Source: Adineta steineri
Lineage: Eukaryota > Rotifera > Eurotatoria > Adinetida > Adinetidae
Direction of reading: 5' to 3'
NCBI GenBank assembly: GCA_905250115.1
Contig: CAJNOI010000152.1
Span: 124,001 to 188,000, forward strand
DNA length: 64,000 bases
The translations under genes and the position numbers were made by a program. Positions 35,401 through 47,876 of this stretch are shown piece after piece; within the stretch, counting starts at the first letter, position 1; each line of letters starts with the position of its first letter. The notes below the pieces were generated by a model. It did not search any database. It was not told where the DNA came from and worked only from the letters and a program-made list of their open reading frames with translations.

Positions 35401-38400
35401 ATAAATCATAATACATTATATTAAGTAACATCGAAGTAAAGAATAAAACAAAACAACAAGTACATCGTTGAACACGTGTAAATTTACTTGATGGTGGACG
35501 AGAAAATATTGAAAACCATAAATGACCATCGGATACACTATGATAAGCTTTTTTTGATAATACATATGAAAATTCTTGCTTTTCTGCGTCACTAGCAATT
35601 GGTAAAATTCGTTCAATCTAAATTGAAGACAAAAATAAGAAATAGTATGTTTTCTATTAGACAACTTACTCGTCCATCATCTTTTTCAACTGCAAACCAT
35701 TGTTGACAAATAAAATAAAACTTATCCAAAGTTTGTAAATCTCGAACAATAATATATTTTAAAAACCATGATGCTGAAGAACCTTCACCTGTATTGTCAT
35801 GCCAAATACGAATATAATTTAATAAGCCCAATGATCTATATGTTAATCTTTTATTAAATCTTTAAAAAAAAATAATAGTTTTACTTTGGAACAGCAATAA
35901 TAAAAGAATTAATTCCACCACGTTGAAAAATCTTTCGATGAGGATCAGAAAATAATCGAATTTGTGTTTGATCATTTTCACCCGATAAAACAAAATAAAC
36001 CTAGCAGGAAGAAAAAGGGAAGTTTTATTAAGGTATTTTCTTTGTGCTATCTTACTTTTGATTCTGTTCCTGCATTTGTTCTTTGACCAGTAAAAACAAG
36101 AATTTGATAATAATAATGATCAGATTTATTATTATCAGCTAATGGTGTTACTCCCAGCTAAAAAGAAATGCAAATTTTGATTTTATCAAATATATAAAAC
36201 AATATGTTTTAGTTTACTTTTTCAAAATCTTTCTTATCTTTAAAACGTGCATAAATCATTAAAATAATATAAACTATTGAAGTAAATATCATTGTTAAAT
36301 AAACCGTTTTATTTTTCATAAAATCAGCATTGGCAAAAACATAACTCCAATTAATTGGTGCAGGTAAAACAATAAAACCACCAGCAAATGTTGTTAAATG
36401 AGTTGAAAGACATTCGGTTTCATACAGATTTGTCAATGATCCAACCTATGGTTAAATAAATATCGAATAATCTTTATTTTCTTAATTCATCTTATACGTA
36501 CAATTAATCCATCTGATTTCCAATTATTATTATCATCAAGATAATAACAGCCTGATGTATATATACGAAGTTCATAATTTGATGTAAAATTAAATGATTC
36601 ATCGGTAATTGGTAAAGACGTATTTATTGAAGAACTATTTAAACAATACTTAGTAATTTCAGTTGAATTTAATTCTCTTATTCCAAATATTAATGATTGA
36701 TGACCAGGTGTTTGTTGATTATTAATAAAATATCGATATATATCATCATTGGTTAAATCTGTAATTACAAAAAAAAGAAATCTATATGAATGTTCAAGAA
36801 AAGAAAACATACTGAAAGGACAAGAAATTGTCCATCCATCAATAATATTTATTGAACTATTTAATTGTGGTGTTTGATCAAATTTATAAATAAATAAATA
36901 AGCTAAATTTGTATTTAAAGAATGAATTTCAAAATGAACTGAAATTGGAAGTGAACTTGTTATATTAATATAATGATAATTAAATAATAAATTATTAATA
37001 GTTGAAGTAATTGATGTAACATTTTGTAAATACATTGATGGAATTAATATATTTGGATCACGAGGAATAATCAATTGTATTGGATTATCTTGGTGGGCTT
37101 CAAAAGAAACTTCATTTCCATTTTGATCAATAATCGAAAGTGAAACTGATCTTGAAAGATTTGTATTTTGAAAATTTCCAAAGGAAGCAAGTGGATCTAT
37201 TTTGGACTGAATAAAACAAAAAAATGATTTAATCAAAATGATTCAAATTGTAGAAAATTACTCGAAGTGAAATTGAAGAATTAGACGTTGTGTTCAAAAT
37301 AAAATCTGATGGGATACTAAATTGAGCATTTTCAACTTGTTTCACTAGTCTATCTTTAAGTGATGCAATTGATATAGTTTCTAATGATACAAATGATTGA
37401 GATGTATTCATTAGTGAACTTTGACCAATATTTAAGTGAATATTTAATGAAGAAGTTAGTAATGATATGATTTGTGTTACTTGACTATTGATTTGATTTG
37501 CTAATTGTTTTTGATAATAAATATTTCGATTTTTTTCAATTGTTTCAGTAGAAAAATCATTTCCGTCAGAAAATAAATCTTCAAAACAAAAAATTCAAAT
37601 TCATTAATAATTAATCATCTAAAAGATCTTACTTAAATTTGACCACGCAGATTCAAGATCAGTATCATAATCAGTAGATATGACATTTGCACGAGAATTA
37701 TCTAAATCAAGTACCTCTGTTCGTCCTTGTAATGGTCCATTCACGGCCTAAAATTAGCAGAATCAATAATTGAAGAAAAAAATTCATTTTATGTCAAAAT
37801 CATTGAAGCGTGTGGGTGCTGATTTCATTTCGTATCATCATCCACACCCACAGCCTCAAGAGTTTAATAGAGAAATAAGAATACTGATTTCATATATGTT
37901 TTACATTTAAAATATTTGAAGCACATTGAAAAAGTTGATTTGATGCTGATTGAGCATCTTCATATGAGATTTTTTCAAATATTGCATATAGAGCAGCAGA
38001 TAATTCGTAACATCGATTTGATACAAGCAACTAGAATCATTAAGAAATATAGAAATCTTCAAAAGAAATATTCTTTATAATTTTTACTAAAGTATTTCGT
38101 GTTAATTGATTTGTTGATTGAGTTAACTGAACTAATGATGATGATTGTAATATAATACTATTTGATGTTGTTATAAGAAGATTAGTTATAAATGTTACTA
38201 GATAATCTCGAACATTTGCTAGAGAATTTAATTGTATACTATAATTAATCAAAGCTGATTCATTTAATGGTATTGAAATCTATTTTAAATAGAAGTAAAA
38301 TAAAATAAAATCTATTGAATTCAATTACTTGTTGTAAAGTTTGACTTCCTAATGATGATACTGAAATAGTTGCAGCTGGTATTCCACCTAAGAAAGATTA

Positions 38401-41400
38401 TTTTGATTATCTATCGTAAGCTAAATATCAATAATTACTTGAAATAGCTTGATCTAAATTTTCACTATTCATTTGATTGAATTCTTGTGATAATGCAGTC
38501 ATTATTTGTCCAACAACATTTTGATTTCCACTTGAAAGTAATCGAACAACTGGATTATTTGTTATCGTACTCGATGAATTTGTTATTTTATCAATTAAAT
38601 CATTGATTGTTGCTAAATCTCTAATAATATTAACAGAAGATATATTCACTTGTGTAACAGAACCAGCAAGATCTCGAACATAAACAACAAGATTAAGTAA
38701 TGAAGTTTCATTATCACCAGCTGGTAATCGAACTTGAAAATTATACTCCGGTGAAAATGCAATTATTGTTCGTTGTGATATGTCTGTTGTCCATGCTAAA
38801 ATGACAGAAAGTACAAAAGTCAGTTCGTAATGAAAAGTAAACATACCATATAATGAATAATCTTGTATTCCATCTACATCATACCAATTTGGACACTCAA
38901 TAGTAAATAAAGTAGTTATAGTACCACTAAGAGGATTGATTGAACATGAACCATTTGCAGGTGGTTGATTAATAATAAAATTTAATGCACTTGTACTTAT
39001 TGCGGATAGAAATGTATAAACAACTTCAAAACGCCAAAGACTTATTTGAAGATTATTAAGAAATAATAGATCTGTTGCTGTGAAATTACTTGTATTTGTA
39101 CCTAAAATAATCAATAAATATATAGGATAATTAAAAAAACAAAATGTTTACCAAAAAACCAAATATTTTCATATAGAATCGTATTATTAAATAAAGTCCA
39201 TTGGGTAGAATTTGAAGATGTTGAATTGTCTGATCCTTGATAAATATTCCATTTAATACTTTGAAGATTTGTACAAGTTCCAATACAAACAGTAAATAAA
39301 GCAACTTGTGTTGTTGGATTAAGAAGTTGAAATTCAAGATTTGGAACACACATTGATGATATTACACAACTAAAATAAATATTTTTCATTAGAATAATTC
39401 AATTAAAAACTCATAAAGAATTTACCCAACAGCAATCAGTTGTGGATGAGTAACTTCAATTGTAACCAGTACATAACCTGTTGCTTGAATAGAAGAATTC
39501 TTACGATTTTCCATATAAACCATAAATTGATACATTCGATTAGATTGAAGAGAACCACCGAGGACTTTTAGAGATGAATTAGGTGATAAAGTTAAATTTC
39601 CGAGTATCAATCCTGTTCCATTTCCTTTTTAAAAAAAAAATAAAAATGATTGAATTAGATTTTCATTAATAATTTTACCTGATCGAGTTGACAAACATGA
39701 TGGATTATAAGGATCAATTCTTGAATCATCAATTGATAATAATATGCCTTGTATATTTGGAAAATTATATAAACCATAAATTCGACAATAATATGTATAT
39801 TTCCATTTCTATAATTAAAAATAAAAATAAAATTATTTTAATACTCACCTACACATATATTACTTACAGTTGCATCAAATGTATCTTCGTCAGGATCAAC
39901 TGAAAATGTTCCAGGATCAAGTAAAAGATCCTGTTGATCACCTCGTGTTACCATAGATGTTCCTAATTGAACAAGATTTGCTGTTATACCTGTTGCAGTT
40001 ATTCTCACATAAACTGAAGATGAAGATTTTAAATTTGGTGAATCAATCATTATTACAGTTAGTGTTAATTGATAAACACCATAAGCAAGAGTTCTTGATG
40101 GAATATAAAGTTCAGTATATGCTGTCATAACTTTTTCATTTAATAGAATGTCAAATGAACAACTAGTTGAAGTACAATTCTTTATTGTCCATTTTGTAGT
40201 TGTTGAAAGTGAACCATCACAATTAAATTGAATCATTGAACTAATAGAAAAATCTTGACTACGTCGATACGTCATTGGAGATGATAAAGATGATTGTCCA
40301 GGAATCAATGTAATCGTCGGTGAATAACAAGCTAGTTTAAAAAAGAAAAGGTTGATAAACTATTTTTTATATTATTCATATTATTACTTTCATTGATAGC
40401 TAATCCTTGAGAAGTTATGATGGAAGTCGTGCTACTTGAGGTACTACTAGTGGTAGTGGCAGTACTAATTGTGGTACTACTAGTGGTAGTGGCAGTACTA
40501 ATTGTGGTACTACTACTTGTAGTGCTGCTACTGCTTGTAGTGGTGCTACTGCTTGTAGTGGTACTGCTAGTGGTGGTCGTAGTAGTGGTGCTACTTGAAG
40601 TACTGCTGCTGCTTGTAGTGGTGCTAGTTGAGGTACTGCTAGTGGTAGTAGTGCTACTTGAGGTACTACTGCTGCTCGTTGTAGTACTGCTGGTGGTGGT
40701 GGTAGTGGTAGTAGTGCTACTTGAAGTACTACTGCTACTCGTGGTAGTACTACTTGAAGTACTGGTACTGCTCGTAGTAGTACTGCTAGTGGTGCTACTT
40801 GAAGTACTGGTACTAGTAGTGGTAGTAGTAGTACTACTTGTGGTACTGCTGCTACTTGTTGTAGTACTTGTAGTGGTGGTGGTAGTAGTAGTGCTACTTG
40901 TGGTACTACTACTGCTTGTAGTAGTACTAGTGGTGGTAGTAGTAGTAGTACTGCTAGTGGTAGTAGTGCTACTTGAAGTACTGCTAGTAGTAGTGGTAGT
41001 ACTACTTGTGGTACTGCTGCTGCTCGTTGTAGTACTGCTGCTGGTGGTTGTAGTGCTACTTGAGGTACTGCTGGTAGTAGTAGTACTACTACTTGTGGTG
41101 CTGATACTGCTTGTAGTAGTGGTACTTGTGGTGCTGCTGCTACTTGTTGTAGTACTTGTAGTGGTAGTGGTAGTAGTAGTACTGCTAGTGGTGGTCGTGG
41201 TAGTAGTGCTGCTTGAGGTGCTACTGCTGCTCGTAGTAGTACTACTGGTGGTACTGCTGCTACTCGTTGTAGCACTAGTGGTGGTAGTAGTGGTACTACT
41301 TGTAGTACTGGTGGTAGTAGTAGTAGTGCTACTTGTGGTGCTGGTGGTGGTGGTAGTGGTACTCGTAGTACTGCTACTGCTTGTAGTACTCCTGCTTGTG

Positions 41401-44400
41401 GTACTGGTTGTGGTGGTACTTGTAGTACTGCTACTGCTTGTAGTCTTAGTGGTGGTAGTAGTAGTACTGCTAGTTGTGGTACTGCTGCTGCTGCTCGTAG
41501 TAGTAGTAGTGGTGGTGGTCGGTATTGCTAAAGTATAAAACAATTGTGCTTTACTCAGTCAAATTAGAGAGAATTTATACCAAAAACATTAATATGAGAT
41601 TAACTAATTAAAGCAACATTTCATTTGATTTTTATCAATTTTTCAAATAATAGTCGCAAAAAACTAACTATCAATTACAATTTCATAATGTACTATTATA
41701 TACAAATAACTTACGACAGCTGTTATTTTGAAGAGCGAATTGTTGTACTCGACTATTATTTCGATCAGTAACATATATATTTCCATAGCTATCAAAAGCC
41801 ATACTTTGTGGAAAAGATAATTGAGACGCAGATGAACCACCTCCCGAACATCCTACTATACATCGAAAACCATAATAACTCGAAGCAACAATACGATGAT
41901 TATAACTATCGACAATAAAAAGATAACCATTAGCATCAAGGACAATTCCAGTTGGATAGTTGAGTGTAATATTTGCCGATGATCCATTACCAACGATTGT
42001 CATTCCATCTAACTGACCAGTTTGAACAAATTGAATACGATTGTTAGCACAATCCGCGATGTATAGGTTTAAATTACTATCAACATAGATTCCTTGAGGA
42101 GAATTAAGCATATTTGATAGTGATCCAGCAGAACCATTACCGGCTGCGATTGTCGGAATGGTCGTACCATTATTAAGTAAGAGTTTAACAACTTGATGAA
42201 GATTTTTAAGTGAACAATAAAGATTATTATTAATATCAATAAATAAACCATAACAACTTCCATTAACATTCATAACAGTAACACGATTTGATGTATTAAA
42301 TGCATATTTATCGACTCGACCATATAAATAACCATTATCAATATAAGTATCACCAGTCATAGACATAAAAAGACTGTATGGATTACTCAAATTACTATAA
42401 ATATTACTTGTTGATGTAGTACTCCATTGAGGCCATGATAAAATAGTGTTACTAACTCGATTAGGTACATATACAGTATTAATTCCATTAATAAAAATAC
42501 CATATGGTAATGTACCAATTGTACTACTTGATGCAAAAGTTGATGCATTAGAATACCATGAAGCATTAGAACAAAATGTTGGTTGATTATAATAGATATC
42601 TAAGATAAAATAAATTCATATCATCGAAAACATAATATAAAAATAACTTACTACATGAATTTGATGCTAATATAAACTTTTGCACTCGATAGTTAAATCT
42701 ATCAGCGACAAATATATTTCCATAACTATCAAATCTTAAAATTACTGGCTGATTCAATTGACTTGATGCAGAACCAGCTATTGTCGTACATCCAAATAAA
42801 CATCGAAAACCATATGGTCCTGATCCAATTATTCGATGATTAAGAGTATCCGTAATAAAAAGATATCCGTTATCATCTAATATAATGCAATTGGGCTGAT
42901 AAAGTGTAATAGTTCCTGGTGCACTAGCTCCTGCTAAAGTTATTCCAGTAAATTGTCCAACAGGAAACATTTGTATTCTATTGTTATTACAATCTGCAAC
43001 ATATAAATTAACTTGAGCATCGACAAAAATCCCAAGAGGCGTATAAAGTGTGGTCGCTGTTGATCCAGCTGCACCTGTACCAGCAACAATAGTTGATGTA
43101 AGTACATTATCATTTAACCATTTCTTAACAACTTGATGAGAAGTATATGCTGAACAATAAAGAGTATTACTAATATCAACAAAAATGCCAGCACATGCAT
43201 TAGGAACTGACATTACAGAAGTACTTATATTTGAGTTGAATGAAAATTTATCAACTCGACGATTATTGTAACCATTATCAACATATATATCACCTATAGG
43301 AGTAACGAAAAGGTCAAATGGTGTACTCAGACTACCAGAAAGAATTTTATCTGGATTAGTACTTCCTTCGAACCATACTAGAACCTTATTAGTTTGTGGA
43401 TTAGCTACATAAACAGTATTATTAATACTAACAAAAACACCATATACGTAAGTTCCAGCCGTACTACTATTAGCAAATGTAATCGCATCTGTATACCAAG
43501 TCGTAGATGGACAGAAGCTTGGTTGATTGGTAGTTGTACCTAAAAAAAATTAATTAAAAAAATTATTGATGTTATTTTTCAAACGTATTCATCAAGTTAA
43601 ATATTTCCTAATAGAAAAATATTAATCGTATGGTCGATCTTATAAAGATTTTAAGAGAATTCGATAGTTTAATACAATCAGAATCAATTTCACTATTGTG
43701 TTTTCCACAAAAAAAGAAACTAAAATTGGTTAATTCAAATAAATCTTTTCAATTAGATTTTATCATAGTTGTTAAATTTTATAGAAAAAAAAAAAGCTTT
43801 TATTTTACTTACTATAAATATTACTTGTTACATAAAATTTTTGAATCCGATGGTTGTATGTATCAGCAACAAACATATTACCGTAACTATCGAAACTTAA
43901 ACTGGATGGATAATATAATTGATTAGATGCTGAAGCTGCAACACTTGAACATCCTACTAAACAATGAAATCCGTTTGGTCCTGATCCAACAATACGATTA
44001 TTGTAATAATCCGCAATGAATACATAGTTATCAGCATCCAGAGCAATTCCGGTAGGACAACTGAGACTAATAGTTCCAGTTGCTCCAGTTCCTGCAAGCG
44101 TTATTCCATTTACTTGTTGTGATAGGAATTTTTGCACCCTATTGTTGGTACAATCAGCAACGTACAAATTAAGATCTGTATCAACAAAGATTCCGCGAGG
44201 ATCATGAAGCGTATTTGATGTTGATCCAGCACAACCTGTGCCAGCAGCGATTGTCCATATATTTGAATTACTATTCAATGATTTTGTATTAACTTGATGA
44301 TAATTAAGTGGTGTACAATAAATATTATTATTAATATCGATGAAAAGACCAACACAGATATATTTGACGTTCATTACCACAGTACTATTTGTGGTATTTA

Positions 44401-46374
44401 ATGCCCATTTATCCACTCTACTATTTGCATAACCATTATCGACATAAATATCGCCATTACTCGTAACGAAAACAGTATGTGGAGTGTTTAAAGTACCGGA
44501 GATATTTCTTGTGGGACTGCTACTACTTTCACGCCACACTTGAACACGATTTAAAGAATACTCACTTACATATACCGTATTGTTATTATCAACAAATATA
44601 CCGTAAGGATATGTTCCGACCAGGGTGCTGTCTGCTAAAGTTATTCCATTGGAGCTCCAAGTAGTATACGCAGTGAATTTCGGTATATTGTATGAAATAG
44701 CTACAAAAACATATATTCATTAATTTCATATTTATCAAATATACACCCACCCATTACACACCTACATCCATACTCTCAACTTTTCTCAAGCAAAGTTCAA
44801 AATAAAACGTTTTCTCTCTTTATAAAGACATAATCAGAGATTGAATTTATTTATTTTCTATTACTCTTTTGAAATTATTTCATAAATAATCGAACTATTC
44901 AAAACAAGATTCCTTTCTTATTATATGATTACATACGGTTTAAATATGGTGCAGTTGTAGAGCTTATTCCAGGAGTAATTGTTGTTAAAGAAACTGATTG
45001 AGTATCATTCATTGAAGTTACTATTGAAAACAAATATAAACTATTAGTAAAAAATAAATCAATAAGAAACTATTTGAAAATACCCGTGGCAATAGTTGTT
45101 ACTGTTGTCGTTCTATCTATAAATGAAAATACGATTTTATATTATAATATGAGATAATTAATTTTAGCTTACTGCATGAATTTGGTAACAAAAGAAATTT
45201 TTGTACTCTGTTATTGGTTGCATCGGTGACAAATATATTTCCATAACTGTCAAAACTCATGGTATGTGGATAATATAATTGGCTGGATGATGAACCAGCT
45301 GATCCAGAACATGCCGCTATACATCGAAATCCATTGGGTCCTGAGCCAATAAGACGATGACTCCAGTCATCAGTAATAAAGATATATCCATCAGCATCAA
45401 GTATAACTGAAGTTGGACCAGACAATACAATAGATCCTGTTGCTATTGTTGTTCCATTCAATTGTCCTGATGCAAATTTTTGAATCCTATTGTTTGAAGT
45501 ATCAGCTACATACAAATTCAAGTTAATATCAACAAAGATTCCCCATGGATTATAAAGTGTAACCGATGTTGATCCAGCTGTACCTGTACCGGCAACAATA
45601 TTCCATACATTTAAACGTGTGTCTAATGACTTCGAGACAACTTGATGATATGTAGTCATTACACAGTAAAGCATATTATTGATATCGACAAAAAGACTGG
45701 AACATTGTGCACACGTATACATAGCTGGAACACTGCTTGTTGAATTCCGTCCCCATTTATCAACCCGATAATATGCATAGCCATTGTCGACATAAACATC
45801 ACCATTGTCCGTAACGAAAACGCTATAAGGTGCATATAAGCCACCAGAGTAAGTGCCTGTGAGTGTGGTACTTCCGTTAAACCACACTTGAATCCTTCCA
45901 TTTGCTTCATCAGCGACATAGACACTGTTATTTCTATCGACAAACAATCCTAAAGGACCTGTGCCAATCGTAGCACTCGTGGCAAAAGTTATAGCCGTCT
46001 GGTTCCACGTTGCATTTGCACAGAGTTTTGGTTGATTGTATGAAATACCTATGAACAATCATAGAACTATGAAATAGAATTCGAATAGTAATGATCGTCG
46101 TTAACTCAGAATTTTGCATTTATACTTCTGATTGAAACTCGAGAGAAGACTCGGCGAATATGTATGTTACATACAAAGAAATCGCTAATTTCTAGATATG
46201 ATCACTTCTCGGTTAGAAAATAAGTCGAAGGTTTTTATAAAGATTATAAGAACGTGCCCGAACATATCTATTTTTGATGAAAGATGACTACACAAAGTTT
46301 ATCGAGTTCTTACCCGATGTTTGCCTAAAAATCAATAGAAACAACCAAGTACTGCGAAAGCCAAACACTATCAT
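32404..46374 (-). CDS. Giant NHL-mucin-polycystin-1-like receptor channel (33 exons)
   Basis: Exons, 5' to 3' on the minus strand: 46314-46374, 45173-46048, 45084-45116, 44937-45020, 43813-44700, 42652-43539, 41715-42599, 40388-41527, 39868-40331, 39679-39808, 39426-39624, 39152-39369, 38847-39101, 38439-38795, 38329-38387, 38088-38279, 37905-38030, 37633-37747, 37262-37578, 36813-37206, 36502-36758, 36218-36445, 36056-36157, 35885-36000, 35670-35835, 35324-35617, 35080-35219, 34805-35027, 34619-34750, 34312-34569, 32867-34265, 32509-32633, 32404-32457. Total 11,175 nt, 3,724 residues, every junction in phase. Order: signal peptide (1-20); four NHL propellers (21-312, 352-1238); Thr/Ser mucin (1239-1618); REJ/GAIN-like part to ~2640; GPS (W..DG, ECLSTHLT with the HL/T site); TM1; PLAT (2723-2850); multi-span channel with the polycystin domain (CTYVGEFETYRGGGYVYEF) and pore region in exon 31; a short charged tail. 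Probably a ciliary or surface mechano/chemosensory channel subunit (inferred from polycystins). Confidence 0.85.
32676..32746. repeat. Telomere-like fold-back cassette 13 (intronic)
   Basis: AATCTTAAGAGTGTGTGTCG, pyrimidine-rich loop ending AGTCATACTC, then ATATCCACCTACACCCACAC followed by CCTCAAGA. It lies in the intron between exons 31 and 32 of the polycystin-like gene. Confidence 0.75.
35276..35296. repeat. Single-arm telomere-like patch (intronic)
   Basis: AGGATGTGGGTGTAG in the intron between exons 26 and 27 of the polycystin-like gene, with no clear C arm. Possibly a decayed cassette. Confidence 0.4.
37808..37862. repeat. Telomere-like fold-back cassette 14 (intronic)
   Basis: GCGTGTGGGTG, loop CTGATTTCATTTCGTATCAT, C arm CATCCACACCCACAGCCTCA then AGAG. 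In the intron between exons 17 and 18 of the polycystin-like gene. Confidence 0.8.
40388..41527 (-). repeat. Mucin exon: trinucleotide-rich Thr/Ser tract
   Basis: One phase 1-1 exon of 380 codons, almost all ACN (Thr) or AGY/TCN (Ser), built from ACT/ACC/AGT/AGC triplets with an imperfect longer period. It separates the NHL propellers from the REJ-like part and would be heavily O-glycosylated. Open frames on the opposite strand (Val/Leu-rich) and in the shifted frame are products of the triplet bias. Confidence 0.8.
44741..44781. repeat. Single-arm C-rich telomere-like patch (intronic)
   Basis: ACACCCACCCATTACACACC then TACATCCATACTCTCA in the 236-nt intron between exons 4 and 5 of the polycystin-like gene. 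C arm only. Confidence 0.5.
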
Positions 46375-46529
46375 GTTGAATATCTAAAATATAATTCAGT
46401 TTCATATTAATGGATCGCGGTATTGAATGAAAAATCAGGTTGTACAAAACAGTTCATTATACGATTGTAAACGGATAAAATCAGGCATTTTCACAAAATG
46501 TTCTTCATCTCACATAGTCTTATGAGAGA

Positions 46530-47150
46530 AGTACCCGAAGCGATCAATAGCTTTTAAGCTGATATTTTGCCCATAAGTAGGACGTGATAAGACTAGAGAA
46601 AGCCTAGAAGGATAAGGGCCATAGGCCTTTCTTCCAGAGTTACGGTCATTTTAGTGAATTTGTCACATATGACAAGATATTCATGGAAGAATCTACTTAT
46701 AGAGTTCAGGTCTGAAACTTTGTCAACATATTGATCGTATAACCCTTATCGTAGCCTAAAAATTTCATCCAAAACGTATGTTTCTTTCACGAAATACTGG
46801 GTACTCAAGAAAAGTCGATCTTCTTGATACGTATGTAGTATAAGAGGGCTTTTCGAAAGCTAAACATTTCGTGAAAGAAACATAAGTTTTGGCTGAAATT
46901 TTTAGGCTACGATAGGGGTTATAAGACCCATATGTAGACAAAGTTTCAGACCCAAACTCTGTAAGTAGATTTTTTTCATGAATATCTTGTCATATTTGAA
47001 AAATTCATTAAAATGACCGTAACTCGGGTTGAAAGGCCTATGGGTCCTTACCCTTCTAGACTTTTTCTAATCTATGTATCCTCTACTTGTGGGCAAAATT
47101 GCGGCTCAAAAGTTTTTTGATACCTCAGGAGGTGCCCTCGTTAGTAGTGC
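46530..47150. mobile_element. Fold-back (long inverted repeat) element
   Basis: A left arm at about 46530-46797 pairs with a right arm at about 46866-47150. Matching blocks are TTTTGCCCATAAGTAG with CTACTTGTGGGCAAAA, GGCCATAGGCCT with AGGCCTATGGGTCC, AGAGTTACGGTCATTTTA with TAAAATGACCGTAACTC, TATCGTAGCCTAAAAATTTC with GAAATTTTTAGGCTACGATA, and TTTCTTTCACGAAAT with ATTTCGTGAAAGAAA. The spacer is about 70 nt. There is no coding capacity, so it is non-autonomous. Arms differ at scattered positions, so it is not brand new. It lies just upstream of the polycystin-like gene start. Confidence 0.75.
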
Positions 47151-47539
47151 CGCATGCGTAAACATGATGACACGATCAGTTAGTGGAACACAAATTTAAG
47201 GATTGCATTTATACTCTAGATAATACAGATAGAAAATGGTCTGTATATTTAAAAGGATTGGAATTTATCACCGTCTTTCCATAAACCTCTTGTATCCTCC
47301 ATCGCTCCTGATTAGTCTCCAAAGAATATAAAAACTAATATTCGTAATGTCTAGTCTGATCGAAGGTCCTAATGGTTTTTATTTTGATGCAAATTCTATG
47401 ATATACCAAGAAAATATATTTTTTTAGGAAATATACTATTCGTATAGCAATTATATTTTCATATATCATAGATATTGAATAAGAAAAAAATAGAATCGGA
47501 TCCTCCGACAAGGCTGAAAAGCCCATTTATTTTAATCAA

Positions 47540-47876
47540 TACTTGCTATTGGATTTATCTTTGATAATAATCTACGAAGAAAATAAATAAAAAACAGAAT
47601 CTACTTAAATGCACTAACACTTACTAGTCGATTTATTATTATAAATAACCTAAATATAAAAAATGAAATTTGCTTTAAAAAAAGAATTACTTCCTGTTCG
47701 TTTGATCGATGTAAATAATCTACAAAGAAAAACAAAAATTATTAATTTAATTAATACTTACCATAGAATTAGTCATTACATAATTCAATAGAACATGCAT
47801 GTATGGTCGATATTCTTCGACTAACCAGTGAAAAGTGAATCCGCAAGTAGATACTTTATGTTTGCTGCACTCTTCT
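47540..47876 (-). CDS. Possible 3' exons of an unrecognised small gene
   Basis: On the minus strand four short stretches are bounded by good AG/GT signals: 47762-47876, then three exons of about 25-30 nt near 47690-47720, 47630-47655 and 47540-47575. With phases that agree they read EECSKHKVSTCGFTFHWLVE and EYRPYMHVLLNYVMTNSM, then short Ile/Asn/Lys-rich peptides to a stop. An acceptor (TCTCATAG) precedes the first, so the 5' part would lie upstream, but no coding exon is visible in the AT-rich sequence to 49600. It could be a real small gene or chance splice signals. No family is recognised. Confidence 0.25.

Noticed and set aside
36758-36813. Continuous frame through 36487-37236 as a single exon
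   Set aside because: The 54-nt segment has clean GT..AG ends and codes an odd hydrophobic Phe-rich insert; removing it keeps the frame, so it was treated as an intron.
40415-41538. Long antisense (Val/Leu-rich) and shifted-frame (Pro/Leu/Ala-rich) open frames in the mucin exon
   Set aside because: The triplet bias of the Thr/Ser exon opens them; only the frame that joins both neighbouring exons in phase is kept.
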